Part shown: positions 26,350 through 37,968 of the stretch, one piece after another
Numbering within the stretch: the first letter of the stretch is position 1
How the letters are laid out: the number at the start of each line of letters is the position of its first letter
Assembly: GCA_036172665.1 (NCBI GenBank)
Contig: JAYKNF010000074.1
Coordinates: 1-64,000, forward strand
Reading direction: 5' to 3'
DNA length: 64,000 nt
DNA from: Prosopocoilus inquinatus
Lineage: Eukaryota > Arthropoda > Insecta > Coleoptera > Lucanidae
Made by a program: the position numbers and the translations under genes
The notes under the pieces: model-generated
The model's input: the letters and a program-made list of their open reading frames with translations, nothing else
What the model was told of the DNA's origin: nothing
The model's database searches: none

Positions 26350-27988
26350 GGAAATAGTTTTGAACGAAACAACACGTATTCGTCTTGTTCCTGTGATGTA
26401 TCTAAACGATCCTTACTTATCTAACATGTTATTTGACGTTTGGATGGACTCCAGTAAGTCTGATGTGAGATACAAAGTTTTTGGACGCAGCAGGAGCTAG
26501 AAATAGTTTTAATCGAAACAACACGTATTAGCGTTGTTCCTGTGCTGTATCTAATCGATCCTTACTTATCTATCATGTTATTTGACGTTTCGAAGCACTC
26601 CAGTAACTATGATGTGAGATACAATGTTTTTGAACGCAGCAGAAGCTGGAAATAGTTTTAAACGAAACAACACGTATTAGCGTTGTTCCTGTGATGTATC
26701 TATTCGATCCTTACTCATCTATCATGTTATTTGACGTTTGGATGGACTCCAGTAACTCTGATGTGAGATACAAAGTTTTTGAACGCAGCAGAAGCTGGAA
26801 ATAGTTTTGAACGAAACAACACGTATTAGCGTTGTTCCTGTGATGTATCTAATCGATCCTTACTCAGCTACTATGTTATTTGACGTTTCGATGGACTCCA
26901 GTACCTATAATGTGAGATACGAAATTTTCGGACGCAGCAGCAGCTGGAAATAGTTTTAAACGAAACAACACATATTAGCGTTGTTCCTGTGATGTAACTA
27001 ATCGATCCTTACTCATCTATCATGTTATTTGACGTTTGGACGGACTCCAGTAACTCTGATGAGAGATACAAAGTTCTCGGACGCAGCAGAAGCTGGAAAT
27101 AGTTTTAAACGAAACAACACGCATTAGCGTTGTTCCTGTGATGTATCTAATCGATCATTACTCATCTAACATGTTATTTGGCGTTTCGATGGACTCCAGT
27201 AACTTCGATGTGAGATACGAAGTTCTCGGACGCAGCTGAAGCTGGAAATAGTTTTGAACGAAACAACACGTATTAGCGTTGTTCCTGTGATGTATCTAAA
27301 CGATCCTTATTTATCTAACATGTTATTTGAAATTTGGATGGACTCCAGTAAGTCTGATGTGAGATACAAAGTTTTTGGACGCAGCAGGAGCTGGAAATAG
27401 TTTTAAACGAAACAACACGTATTAGCGTTGTTCCTGTCCTGTATCTAATCGATCCTTACTCATCTATCATGTTATTTGGCGTTTCGATGGACTCCAGTAG
27501 CTCTGATGTGAGATACGACGTTTTCGGACGCAGCAGAAGCTGGAAATAGTTTTTAACGAAACAACACGCATTAGCGTTGTTCCTGTGATGTATCTAAACG
27601 ATCCTTACTTATCTAACATGTTATTTGACGTTTGGATGGACTCCAGTAAGTCTGATGTGAGATACAAAGTTTTTGGACGCAGCAGGAGCTGGAAATAGTT
27701 TTAAACGAAACAACACGTATTAGCGTTGTTCCTGTGATGTATCTAATCGATCCTTACTTATCTAACATGTTATTTGTTGTTTGGATGGACTCCAGTAACT
27801 TTGATGTGAGATACGACGTTTTCGGACGCAGCAGATGCTGGAAATAGTTTTAAACGAAACAACACGTATTAGCGTTGTTCCTGTTATGTATCTAATCGAT
27901 CCTTACTCATCTATCATGTTATTTGACGTTTGAATGGACTCCAGTAACTCTGATGTGAGATACAAAGTTCTCGGACGCAGCAGAAGCT
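26350..27988 (+). repeat. 11-monomer HOR, copy 1 (1639 bp)
   Basis: Member order: 1 CGTC variant with TAAGTC and GGAGCTAG; 2 GTGCTG with GAAGCACTCC; 3 TATTCG; 4 CAGCTACTATG with TACCTATAATG; 5 ACATATTAGCG with GTAACTAATC; 6 GGCGTTTCG with TAACTTCG and GCTGAAGCT; 7 TTATTTATC with GAAATTTGG; 8 GTGCTG with TAGCTCTG; 9 TTTTTAACG with TAAGTC; 10 TTGTTGTTTGG with GATGCT; 11 GTTATG with GAATGGACT. The CGTC variant recurs at 26381, 28020, 29659 and 31298, exactly 1639 bp apart each time. Private changes include CGATCATTA near 27157 and GTCCTG near 27436. Confidence 0.92.
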
Positions 27989-29627
27989 GGAAATAGTTTT
28001 GAACGAAACAACACGTATTCGTCTTGTTCCTGTGATGTATCTAAACGATCCTTACTTATCTAACATGTTATTTGACGTTTGGATGGACTCCAGTAAGTCT
28101 GATGTGAGATACAAAGTTTTTGGACGCAGCAGGAGCTAGAAATAGTTTTAATCGAAACAACACGTATTAGCGTTGTTCCTGTGCTGTATCTAATCGATCC
28201 TTACTTATCTATCATGTTATTTGACGTTTCGAAGCACTCCAGTAACTATGATGTGAGATACAATGTTTTTGAACGCAGCAGAAGCTGGAAATAGTTTTAA
28301 ACGAAACAACACGTATTAGCGTTGTTCCTGTGATGTATCTATTCGATCCTTACTCATCTATCATGTTATTTGACGTTTGGATGGACTCCAGTAACTCTGA
28401 TGTGAGATACAAAGTTTTTGAACGCAGCAGAAGCTGGAAATAGTTTTGAACGAAACAACACGTATTAGCGTTGTTCCTGTGATGTATCTAATCGATCCTT
28501 ACTCAGCTACTATGTTATTTGACGTTTCGATGGACTCCAGTACCTATAATGTGAGATACGAAATTTTCGGACGCAGCAGCAGCTGGAAATAGTTTTAAAC
28601 GAAACAACACATATTAGCGTTGTTCCTGTGATGTAACTAATCGATCCTTACTCATCTATCATGTTATTTGACGTTTGGACGGACTCCAGTAACTCTGATG
28701 AGAGATACAAAGTTCTCGGACGCAGCAGAAGCTGGAAATAGTTTTAAACGAAACAACACGCATTAGCGTTGTTCCTGTGATGTATCTAATCGATCCTTAC
28801 TCATCTAACATGTTATTTGGCGTTTCGATGGACTCCAGTAACTTCGGTGTGAGATACGAAGTTCTCGGACGCAGCTGAAGCTGGAAATAGTTTTGAACGA
28901 AACAACACGTATTAGCGTTGTTCCTGTGATGTATCTAAACGATCCTTATTTATCTAACATGTTATTTGAAATTTGGATGGACTCCAGTAAGTCTGATGTG
29001 AGATACAAAGTTTTTGGACGCAGCAGGAGCTGGAAATAGTTTTAAACGAAACAACACGTATTAGCGTTGTTCCTGTGCTGTATCTAATCGATCCTTACTC
29101 ATCTATCATGTTATTTGGCGTTTCGATGGACTCCAGTAGCTCTGATGTGAGATACGACGTTTTCGGACGCAGCAGAAGCTGGAAATAGTTTTTAACGAAA
29201 CAACACGCATTAGCGTTGTTCCTGTGATGTATCTAAACGATCCTTACTTATCTAACATGTTATTTGACGTTTGGATGGACTCCAGTAAGTCTGATGTGAG
29301 ATACAAAGTTTTTGGACGCAGCAGGAGCTGGAAATAGTTTTAAACGAAACAACACGTATTAGCGTTGTTCCTGTGATGTATCTAATCGATCCTTACTTAT
29401 CTAACATGTTATTTGTTGTTTGGATGGACTCCAGTAACTTTGATGTGAGATACGACGTTTTCGGACGCAGCAGATGCTGGAAATAGTTTTAAACGAAACA
29501 ACACGTATTAGCGTTGTTCCTGTTATGTATCTAATCGATCCTTACTCATCTATCATGTTATTTGACGTTTGAATGGACTCCAGTAACTCTGATGTGAGAT
29601 ACAAAGTTCTCGGACGCAGCAGAAGCT
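27989..29627 (+). repeat. 11-monomer HOR, copy 2 (1639 bp)
   Basis: Monomer order and variants are the same as in the copy to its left. The one difference I notice is TAACTTCGGTG (for TAACTTCGATG) near 28845, which is shared with the copy to its right at 30484. That shared change suggests these two copies are closest relatives. Confidence 0.92.
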
Positions 29628-31266
29628 GGAAATAGTTTTGAACGAAACAACACGTATTCGTCTTGTTCCTGTGATGTATCTAAACGATCCTTACTTATCT
29701 AACATGTTATTTGACGTTTGGATGGACTCCAGTAAGTCTGATGTGAGATACAAAGTTTTTGGACGCAGCAGGAGCTAGAAATAGTTTTAATCGAAACAAC
29801 ACGTATTAGCGTTGTTCCTGTGCTGTATCTAATCGATCCTTACTTATCTATCATGTTATTTGACGTTTCGAAGCACTCCAGTAACTATGATGTGAGATAC
29901 AATGTTTTTGAACGCAGCAGAAGCTGGAAATAGTTTTAAACGAAACAACACGTATTAGCGTTGTTCCTGTGATGTATCTATTCGATCCTTACTCATCTAT
30001 CATGTTATTTGACGTTTGGATGGACTCCAGTAACTCTGATGTGAGATACAAAGTTTTTGAACGCAGCAGAAGCTGGAAATAGTTTTGAACGAAACAACAC
30101 GTATTAGCGTTGTTCCTGTGATGTATCTAATCGATCCTTACTCAGCTACTATGTTATTTGACGTTTCGATGGACTCCAGTACCTATAATGTGAGATACGA
30201 AATTTTCGGACGCAGCAGCAGCTGGAAATAGTTTTAAACGAAACAACACATATTAGCGTTGTTCCTGTGATGTAACTAATCGATCCTTACTCATCTATCA
30301 TGTTATTTGACGTTTGGACGGACTCCAGTAACTCTGATGAGAGATACAAAGTTCTCGGACGCAGCAGAAGCTGGAAATAGTTTTAAACGAAACAACACGC
30401 ATTAGCGTTGTTCCTGTGATGTATCTAATCGATCCTTACTCATCTAACATGTTATTTGGCGTTTCGATGGACTCCAGTAACTTCGGTGTGAGATACGAAG
30501 TTCTCGGACGCAGCTGAAGCTGGAAATAGTTTTGAACGAAACAACACGTATTAGCGTTGTTCCTGTGATGTATCTAAACGATCCTTATTTATCTAACATG
30601 TTATTTGAAATTTGGATGGACTCCAGTAAGTCTGATGTGAGATACAAAGTTTTTGGACGCAGCAGGAGCTGGAAATAGTTTTAAACGAAACAACACGTAT
30701 TAGCGTTGTTCCTGTGCTGTATCTAATCGATCCTTACTCATCTATCATGTTATTTGGCGTTTCGATGGACTCCAGTAGCTCTGATGTGAGATACGACGTT
30801 TTCGGACGCAGCAGAAGCTGGAAATAGTTTTTAACGAAACAACACGCATTAGCGTTGTTCCTGTGATGTATCTAAACGATCCTTACTTATCTAACATGTT
30901 ATTTGACGTTTGGATGGACTCCAGTAAGTCTGATGTGAGATACAAAGTTTTTGGACGCAGCAGGAGCTGGAAATAGTTTTAAACGAAACAACACGTATTA
31001 GCGTTGTTCCTGTGATGTATCTAATCGATCCTTACTTATCTAACATGTTATTTGTTGTTTGGATGGACTCCAGTAACTTTGATGTGAGATACGACGTTTT
31101 CGGACGCAGCAGATGCTGGAAATAGTTTTAAACGAAACAACACGTATTAGCGTTGTTCCTGTTATGTATCTAGTCGATCCTTACTCATCTATCATGTTAT
31201 TTGACGTTTGAATGGACTCCAGTAACTCTGATGTGAGATACAAAGTTCTCGGACGCAGCAGAAGCT
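29628..31266 (+). repeat. 11-monomer HOR, copy 3 (1639 bp)
   Basis: The same eleven members in the same order. It shares TAACTTCGGTG with its left neighbour and has a private TAGTCG (for TAATCG) near 31171 in its eleventh monomer. Confidence 0.92.
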
Positions 31267-32607
31267 GGAAATAGTTTTGAACGAAACAACACGTATTCGT
31301 CTTGTTCCTGTGATGTATCTAAACGATCCTTACTTATCTAACATGTTATTTGACGTTTGGATGGACTCCAGTAAGTCTGATGTGAGATACAAAGTTTTTG
31401 GACGCAGCAGGAGCTAGAAATAGTTTTAATCGAAACAACACGTATTAGCGTTGTTCCTGTGCTGTATCTAATCGATCCTTACTTATCTATCATGTTATTT
31501 GACGTTTCGAAGCACTCCAGTAACTATGATGTGAGATACAATGTTTTTGAACGCAGCAGAAGCTGGAAATAGTTTTAAACGAAACAACACGTATTAGCGT
31601 TGTTCCTGTGATGTATCTATTCGATCCTTACTCATCTATCATGTTATTTGACGTTTGGATGGACTCCAGTAACTCTGATGTGAGATACAAAGTTTTTGAA
31701 CGCAGCAGAAGCTGGAAATAGTTTTGAACGAAACAACACGTATTAGCGTTGTTCCTGTGATGTATCTAATCGATCCTTACTCAGCTACTATGTTATTTGA
31801 CGTTTCGATGGACTCCAGTACCTATAATGTGAGATACGAAATTTTCGGACGCAGCAGCAGCTGGAAATAGTTTTAAACGAAACAACACATATTAGCGTTG
31901 TTCCTGTGATGTAACTAATCGATCCTTACTCATCTATCATGTTATTTGACGTTTGGACGGACTCCAGTAACTCTGATGAGAGATACAAAGTTCTCGGACG
32001 CAGCAGAAGCTGGAAATAGTTTTAAACGAAACAACACGCATTAGCGTTGTTCCTGTGATGTATCTAATCGATCCTTACTCATCTAACATGTTATTTGGCG
32101 TTTCGATGGACTCCAGTAACTTCGATGTGAGATACGAAGTTCTCGGACGCAGCTGAAGCTGGAAATAGTTTTGAACGAAACAACACGTATTAGCGTTGTT
32201 CCTGTGATGTATCTAAACGATCCTTATTTATCTAACATGTTATTTGAAATTTGGATGGACTCCAGTAAGTCTGATGTGAGATACAAAGTTTTTGGACGCA
32301 GCAGGAGCTGGAAATAGTTTTAAACGAAACAACACGTATTAGCGTTGTTCCTGTGCTGTATCTAATCGATCCTTACTCATCTATCATGTTATTTGGCGTT
32401 TCGATGGACTCCAGTAGCTCTGATGTGAGATACGACGTTTTCGGACGCAGCAGAAGCTGGAAATAGTTTTTAACGAAACAACACGCATTAGCGTTGTTCC
32501 TGTGATGTATCTAAACGATCCTTACTTATCTAACATGTTATTTGACGTTTGGATGGACTCCAGTAAGTCTGATGTGAGATACAAAGTTTTTGGACGCAGC
32601 AGGAGCT
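31267..32607 (+). repeat. 11-monomer HOR, copy 4, truncated to 9 monomers
   Basis: Members 1-9 are present and carry the ancestral TAACTTCGATG form in monomer 6. Members 10 and 11 are missing: the following monomer (32608) starts like member 10 and continues like member 1. The two-monomer loss is an in-register exchange within that hybrid, and the region then enters the long duplicated block. Confidence 0.88.
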
Positions 32608-33054
32608 GGAAATAGTTTTAAACGAAACAACACGTATTAGCGTTGTTCCTGTGATGTATCTAAACGATCCTTACTTATCTAACATGTTATTTGACGTTTG
32701 GATGGACTCCAGTAAGTCTGATGTGAGATACAAAGTTTTTGGACGCAGCAGGAGCTAGAAATAGTTTTAATCGAAACAACACGTATTAGCGTTGTTCCTG
32801 TGCTGTATCTAATCGATCCTTACTTATCTATCATGTTATTTGACGTTTCGAAGCACTCCAGTAACTATGATGTGAGATACAATGTTTTTGAACGCAGCAG
32901 AAGCTGGAAATAGTTTTGAACGAAACAACACGTATTAGCGTTGTTCCTGTGATGTATCTAATCGATCCTTACTCAACTATCATATTATATGACGTTTGGA
33001 TGACCTCCAGTAACTCTGATGTGAGATACGAAATTATCGGACGCAGCAGAAGCT

Positions 33055-33200
33055 GGAAATAGTTTTAAATGAAACAACACGCATTAGCGTTGTTCCTGTG
33101 ATGTATCTAATCGATCCTTACTCATCTATCATGTTATTTGGCGTTTCGATGGACTCCAGTAACTCTGATGAGAGATACGTTTTCGGACGCAGCAGAAGCT
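33055..33200 (+). repeat. 146-bp monomer with 3-bp deletion (in C1)
   Basis: After GATGAGAGATACG the three bases ACG normally present before TTTTCGG are missing, so GGAAATAG recurs after 146 rather than 149 bases. The identical deletion is found at 38416, one 5361-bp offset away, so it predates the block duplication. It is one of only three length variants among 428 monomers. Confidence 0.93.
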
Positions 33201-33885
33201 GGAAATAGTTTTAAACGAAACAACACGCATTAGCGTTGTTCCTGTGATGTATCTAATCGATCCTTACTCATCTAACATGTTATTTGGCGTTTCGATGGAC
33301 TCCAGTAACTTTGATGTGAGATACGAAGTTCTCGGACGCAGCTGAAGCTGGAAATAGTTTTGAACGAAACAACACGTATTAGCGTTGTTCCTGTGATGTA
33401 TCTAAACGATCCTTATTTATCTAACATGTTATTTGAAGTTTGGATGGACTCCAGTAAGTCTGATGTGAGATACAAAGTTTTTGGACGCAGCAGGAGCTGG
33501 AAATTGTTTTAAACGAAACAACACGTATTAGCGTTGTTCCTGTGCTGTATCTAATCGATCCTTACTCATCTATCATGTTATTTGGCGTTTCGATGGACTC
33601 CAGTAGCTCTGATGTGAGATACGACGTTTTCGGACGCAGCAGAAGCTGGAAATAGTTTTAAACGAAACAACACGCATTAGCGTTGTTCCTGTGATGTATC
33701 TAATCGATCCTTACTCACCTAACATGTTATTTGGCGTTTCGATGGACTCCAGTAACTTTGATGTGAGATACGAAGTTCTCGGACGCAGCTGAAGCTGGAA
33801 ATAGTTTTAAATGAAACAACACGTATTAGCGTTGTTCCTGTGATGTATCTAATTGATCCTTACTCATCTATCATGTTATTTGGCG

Positions 33886-33902
33886 TTTCGATGGACTCCG
33901 GT
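33886..33902 (+). other. CENP-B-box-like 17-mer (weak)
   Basis: Monomer bases 90-106 in the C93 variant read TTTCG, four bases, A, two bases, then C..G. Against the core of the mammalian CENP-B box (NTTCGNNNNANNCGGGN) the common form ending CCAG matches 7 of 9 fixed bases. This copy, ending CCGGT, matches 8 of 9, as does its duplicate at 39247-39263. A 7-of-9 match somewhere in a 149-bp unit on two strands is not unlikely by chance, so this is only a lead. Confidence 0.2.
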
Positions 33903-36900
33903 AGCTCTGATGTGAGATACGAAGTATTTGGACGCAGCAGGAGCTGGAAATAGTTTTAAACGAAACAACACGTATTAGCGTTGTTCCTGTGATGTATCTA
34001 ATCGATCCTTACTCATCTATCATGTTATTTGACGTTTGGATGGACTCCAGTAACTCTGATGTGAGATACGAAGTTCTCGGACGCAGCTGAAGCTGGAAAT
34101 AGTTTTAAAGGAAACAACACGTATTAGCGTTGTTCCTGTGATGTATCTAATCGATCCTTACTCATCTATCATGTTATTTGGCGTCTCGAAGGACTCCAGT
34201 AGCTCTGATGTGAGATACGACGTTATCGGACGCAGCAGAAGCTGGAAATAGTTTTAAACGAAACAACACGCATTAGCGTTGTTCCTGTGATGTATCTAAT
34301 CGATCCTTACTCATCTATCATGTTATTTGACGTTTGGATGGACTCCAGTAACTCTGATGTGAGATACGAAGTTCTCGGACGCAGCTGAAGCTGGAAATAG
34401 TTTTAAAGGAAACAACACGTATTAGCGTTGTTCCTGTGATGTATCTAATCGATCCTTACTCATCTATCATGTTATTTGGCATCTCGAAGGACTCCGGTAG
34501 CTCTGATGTGAGATACGAAGTTTTTGGACGCAGCAGGAGCTGGAAATAGTTTTAAACGAAACAACACGTATTAGCGTTGTTCCTGTGCTGTATCTAATCG
34601 ATCCTTACTCATCTATCATGTTATTTGGCGTTTCGATGGACTCCAGTAGCTCTGATGTGAGATACGACGTTTTCGGACGCAGCAGAAGCTGGAAATAGTT
34701 TTAAACGAAACAACACGCATTAGCGTTGTTCCTGTGATGTATCTAATCGATCCTTACTCACCTAACATGTTATTTGGCGTTTCGATGGACTCCAGTAACT
34801 TTGATGTGAGATACGAAGTTCTCGGACGCAGCTGAAGCTGGAAATAGTTTTAAATGAAACAACACGTATTAGCGTTGTTCCTGTGATGTATCTAATCGAT
34901 CCTTACTCATCTATCATGTTATTTGGCGTTTCGATGGACTCCAGTAACTCTAATATGAGAAACGAAATTTTCGGACGCAGCAGAAGCTGGAAATAGTTTT
35001 AAACGAAACAACACGCATTAGCGTTGTTCCTGTGATGTATCTAATCGATCCTTACTCATCTATCATGTTACTTGACGTTTGGATGGACTCCAGTAACTCT
35101 GATGTGAGATACAAAGTTTTTGGACGCAGCAGTAGCTGGAAATAGTTTAGAACGAAAAAACACGTATTAGCTTTGTTCCTGTGATGTATCTAATCGATCC
35201 TTACTTAGCTACTATGTTATTTGACGTTTCGATGGACTCCAGTAACCCTAATGTGAGATACGAAATTTTCGGACGCAGCAGCAGCTGGAAATAGTTTTAA
35301 ACGAAACAACACATATTAGCGTTGTTCCTGTGATGTAACTAATCGATCCTTACTCATCTATCATGTTAATTGACGTTTGGACGGACTCCAGTAACTCTGA
35401 TGAGAGATACGACGTTTTCGGACGCAGCAGAAGCTGGAAATAGTTTAGAACGAAAAAACACGTATTAGCGTTGTTCCTGTGATGTATCTAATCGATCCTT
35501 ACTCATCTATCATGTTATTTGACGTTTGGATGGACTCCAGTAAGTCTGATGTGAGATACAAAGTTTTTGGACGCAGCAGGAGCTGGAAATAGTTTTAAAC
35601 GAAACAACACGTATTAGCGTTGTTCCTGTGCTGTATCTAATCGATCCTTACTTATCTATCATGTTATTTGACGTTTCGATGCACTCCAGTAACTCTGATG
35701 TGAGATACGAAGTTTACGGACGCAGCAGAAGCTGGAAATAGTTTCAAACGAAACAACACGTACTAGCGTTGTTCCTGGGATGTATCTAATCGATCCTTAC
35801 TCATCTATCATGTTACTTGACGTTTGGATGGACTCCAGTAACTCTGATGTGAGATACAAAGTTTTTGGACGCAGCAGTAGCTGGAAATAGTTTAGAACGA
35901 AAAAACACGTATTAGCGTTGTTCCTGTGATGTATCTAATCGATCCTTACTTAGCTACTATGTTATTTGACGTTTCGATGGACTCCAGTAACCCTAATGTG
36001 AGATACGAAATTTTCGGACGCAGCAGCAGCTGGAAATAGTTTTAAACGAAACAACACATATTAGCGTTGTTCCTGTGATGTAACTAATCGATCCTTACTC
36101 ATCTATCATGTTAATTGACGTTTGGACGGACTCCAGTAACTCTGATGAGAGATACGACGTTTTCGGACGCAGCAGAAGCTGGAAATAGTTTTAAACGAAA
36201 CAACACGCATTAGCGTTGTTCCTGTGATGTATCTAAACGATCCTTACTTATCTAACATGTTATTTGAAGTTTGGATGGACTCCAGTAAGTCTGATGTGAG
36301 ATACAAAGTTTTTGGACGCAGCAGGAGCTGGAAATAGTTTTAAACGAAACAACACGTATTAGCGTTGTTCCTGTGCTGTATCTAATCGATCCTTACTCAT
36401 CTATCATGTTATTTGTCGTTTCGATGGACTCCAGTAGCTCTGATGTGAGATACGACGTTTTCGGACGCAGCAGAAGCTGGAAATAGTTTTAAACGAAACA
36501 ACACGCATTAGCGTTGTTCCTGTGATGTATCTAATCGATCCTTACTCATCTAACATGTTATTTGGCGTTTCAATGGACTCCAGTAACTTTGATGTGAGAT
36601 ACGAAGTTCTCGGACGCAGCTGAAGCTGGAAATAGTTTTAAACGAAACAACACGTATTAGCGTTGTTCCTGTCATGTATCTAATCGATCCTTACTCATCT
36701 ATCATGTTATTTGACGTTTGGATGGGCTCCAGTAACTCTGAAGTGAGATACGAAGTTCTCGGACGCAGCTGAAGCTGGAAATAGTTTTAAACGAAACAAC
36801 ACGCTTTAGCGTTGTTCCTGTGATGTATCTAATCGATCCTTACTCATCTATCATGTTATTTGACGTTTGGATGGACTCCAGTAACTCTGATGTGAGATAC

Positions 36901-37670
36901 GAAATTATCGGACGCAGCAGAAGCTGGAAATAGTTTTAAATGAAACAGCACGCATTAGCGTTGTTCCTGTGATGTATCTAATCGATCCTTACTCATCTAT
37001 CATGTTATTTGATGTTTCGATGGACTCTAGTAACTCTGATGTGATATACGAAGTTTTTGGACGCAGCAGGAGCTAGAAATAGTTTTAAACGAAACAACAC
37101 GTATTAGCGTTGTTCCTGTGATGTATCTAATCGATCCTTACTCATCTATCATGTTATTTGACGTTTGAATGGACTCCAGTATCTCTGATGTGAGATACGA
37201 AATTTTCGGACGCAGCAGAAGCTGGTAATAGTTTTAAACGAAACAACACGCATTAGCGTTGTTCCTGTGATGTATCTAAACAATCCTTACTTATCTAACA
37301 TGTTATTTGACGTTTGGATGGTCTCCAGTAAGTCTGATGTGAGATACAAAGTTTTTGGACGCAGCAGGAGCTGGAAATAGTTTTAAACGAAACAACACGT
37401 AATAGCGTTGTTCCTGTGATGTATCTAATCGATCCTTACTCACCTATCATGTTATTTGACGTTTGGATGGGCTCCAGTAACTCTGAAGTGAGATACGAAG
37501 TTCTCGGACGCAGCTGAAGCTGGAAATAGTTTTAAACGAAACAACACGCATTAGCGTTGTTCCTGTGATGTATCTAATCGATCCTTACTCATCTATCATG
37601 TTATTTGACGTTCGGATGGACTCCAGTAACTCTGATGTGAGATACGAAGTTCTCGGACGCAGCTGAAGCT

Positions 37671-37968
37671 GGAAATAGTTTTTAACGAAACAACACGCAT
37701 TAGCGTTGTTCCTGTGATGTATCTAAACGATCCTTACTTATCTAACATGTTATTTGACGTTTGGATGGACTCCAGTAAGTCTGATGTGAGATACAAAGTT
37801 TTTGGACGCAGCAGGAGCTGGAAATAGTTTTAAACGAAACAACACGTATTAGCGTTGTTCCTGTGATGTATCTAATCGATCCTTACTTATCTAACATGTT
37901 ATTTGTTGTTTGGATGGACTCCAGTAACTTTGATGTGAGATACGACGTTTTCGGACGCAGCAGATGCT
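37671..37968 (+). repeat. Two-monomer spacer between C1 and C2
   Basis: The two monomers (TTTTTAACG/TAAGTC, then TTGTTGTTTGG/GATGCT) match members 9 and 10 of the 11-monomer HOR, not the sequence that follows C2. They show that the second copy was joined to an 11-monomer-type flank. This fits an unequal exchange between sister arrays, with the 5361-bp period equal to 36 monomers less the 3-bp deletion. Confidence 0.85.

Larger units (their letters stand above)
32608..37670 (+). repeat. 34-monomer duplicated block, copy C1 (5063 bp)
   Basis: The entire segment recurs at 37969-43031 with an offset of 5361 bp. It begins with a hybrid of 11-monomer-HOR members 10 and 1, then member 2. It then runs through a 146-bp monomer, family A/B-like members, two AGCTACTATG pairs five monomers apart (35210, 35955), AGAACGAAAAAACACG monomers and GGATGGGCTCC monomers. 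Differences from C2 that I noticed are 32904 C versus 38265 A, 33926 A versus 39287 T, and 37141 C versus 42502 A. My comparison was by eye and may miss others. Confidence 0.9.
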
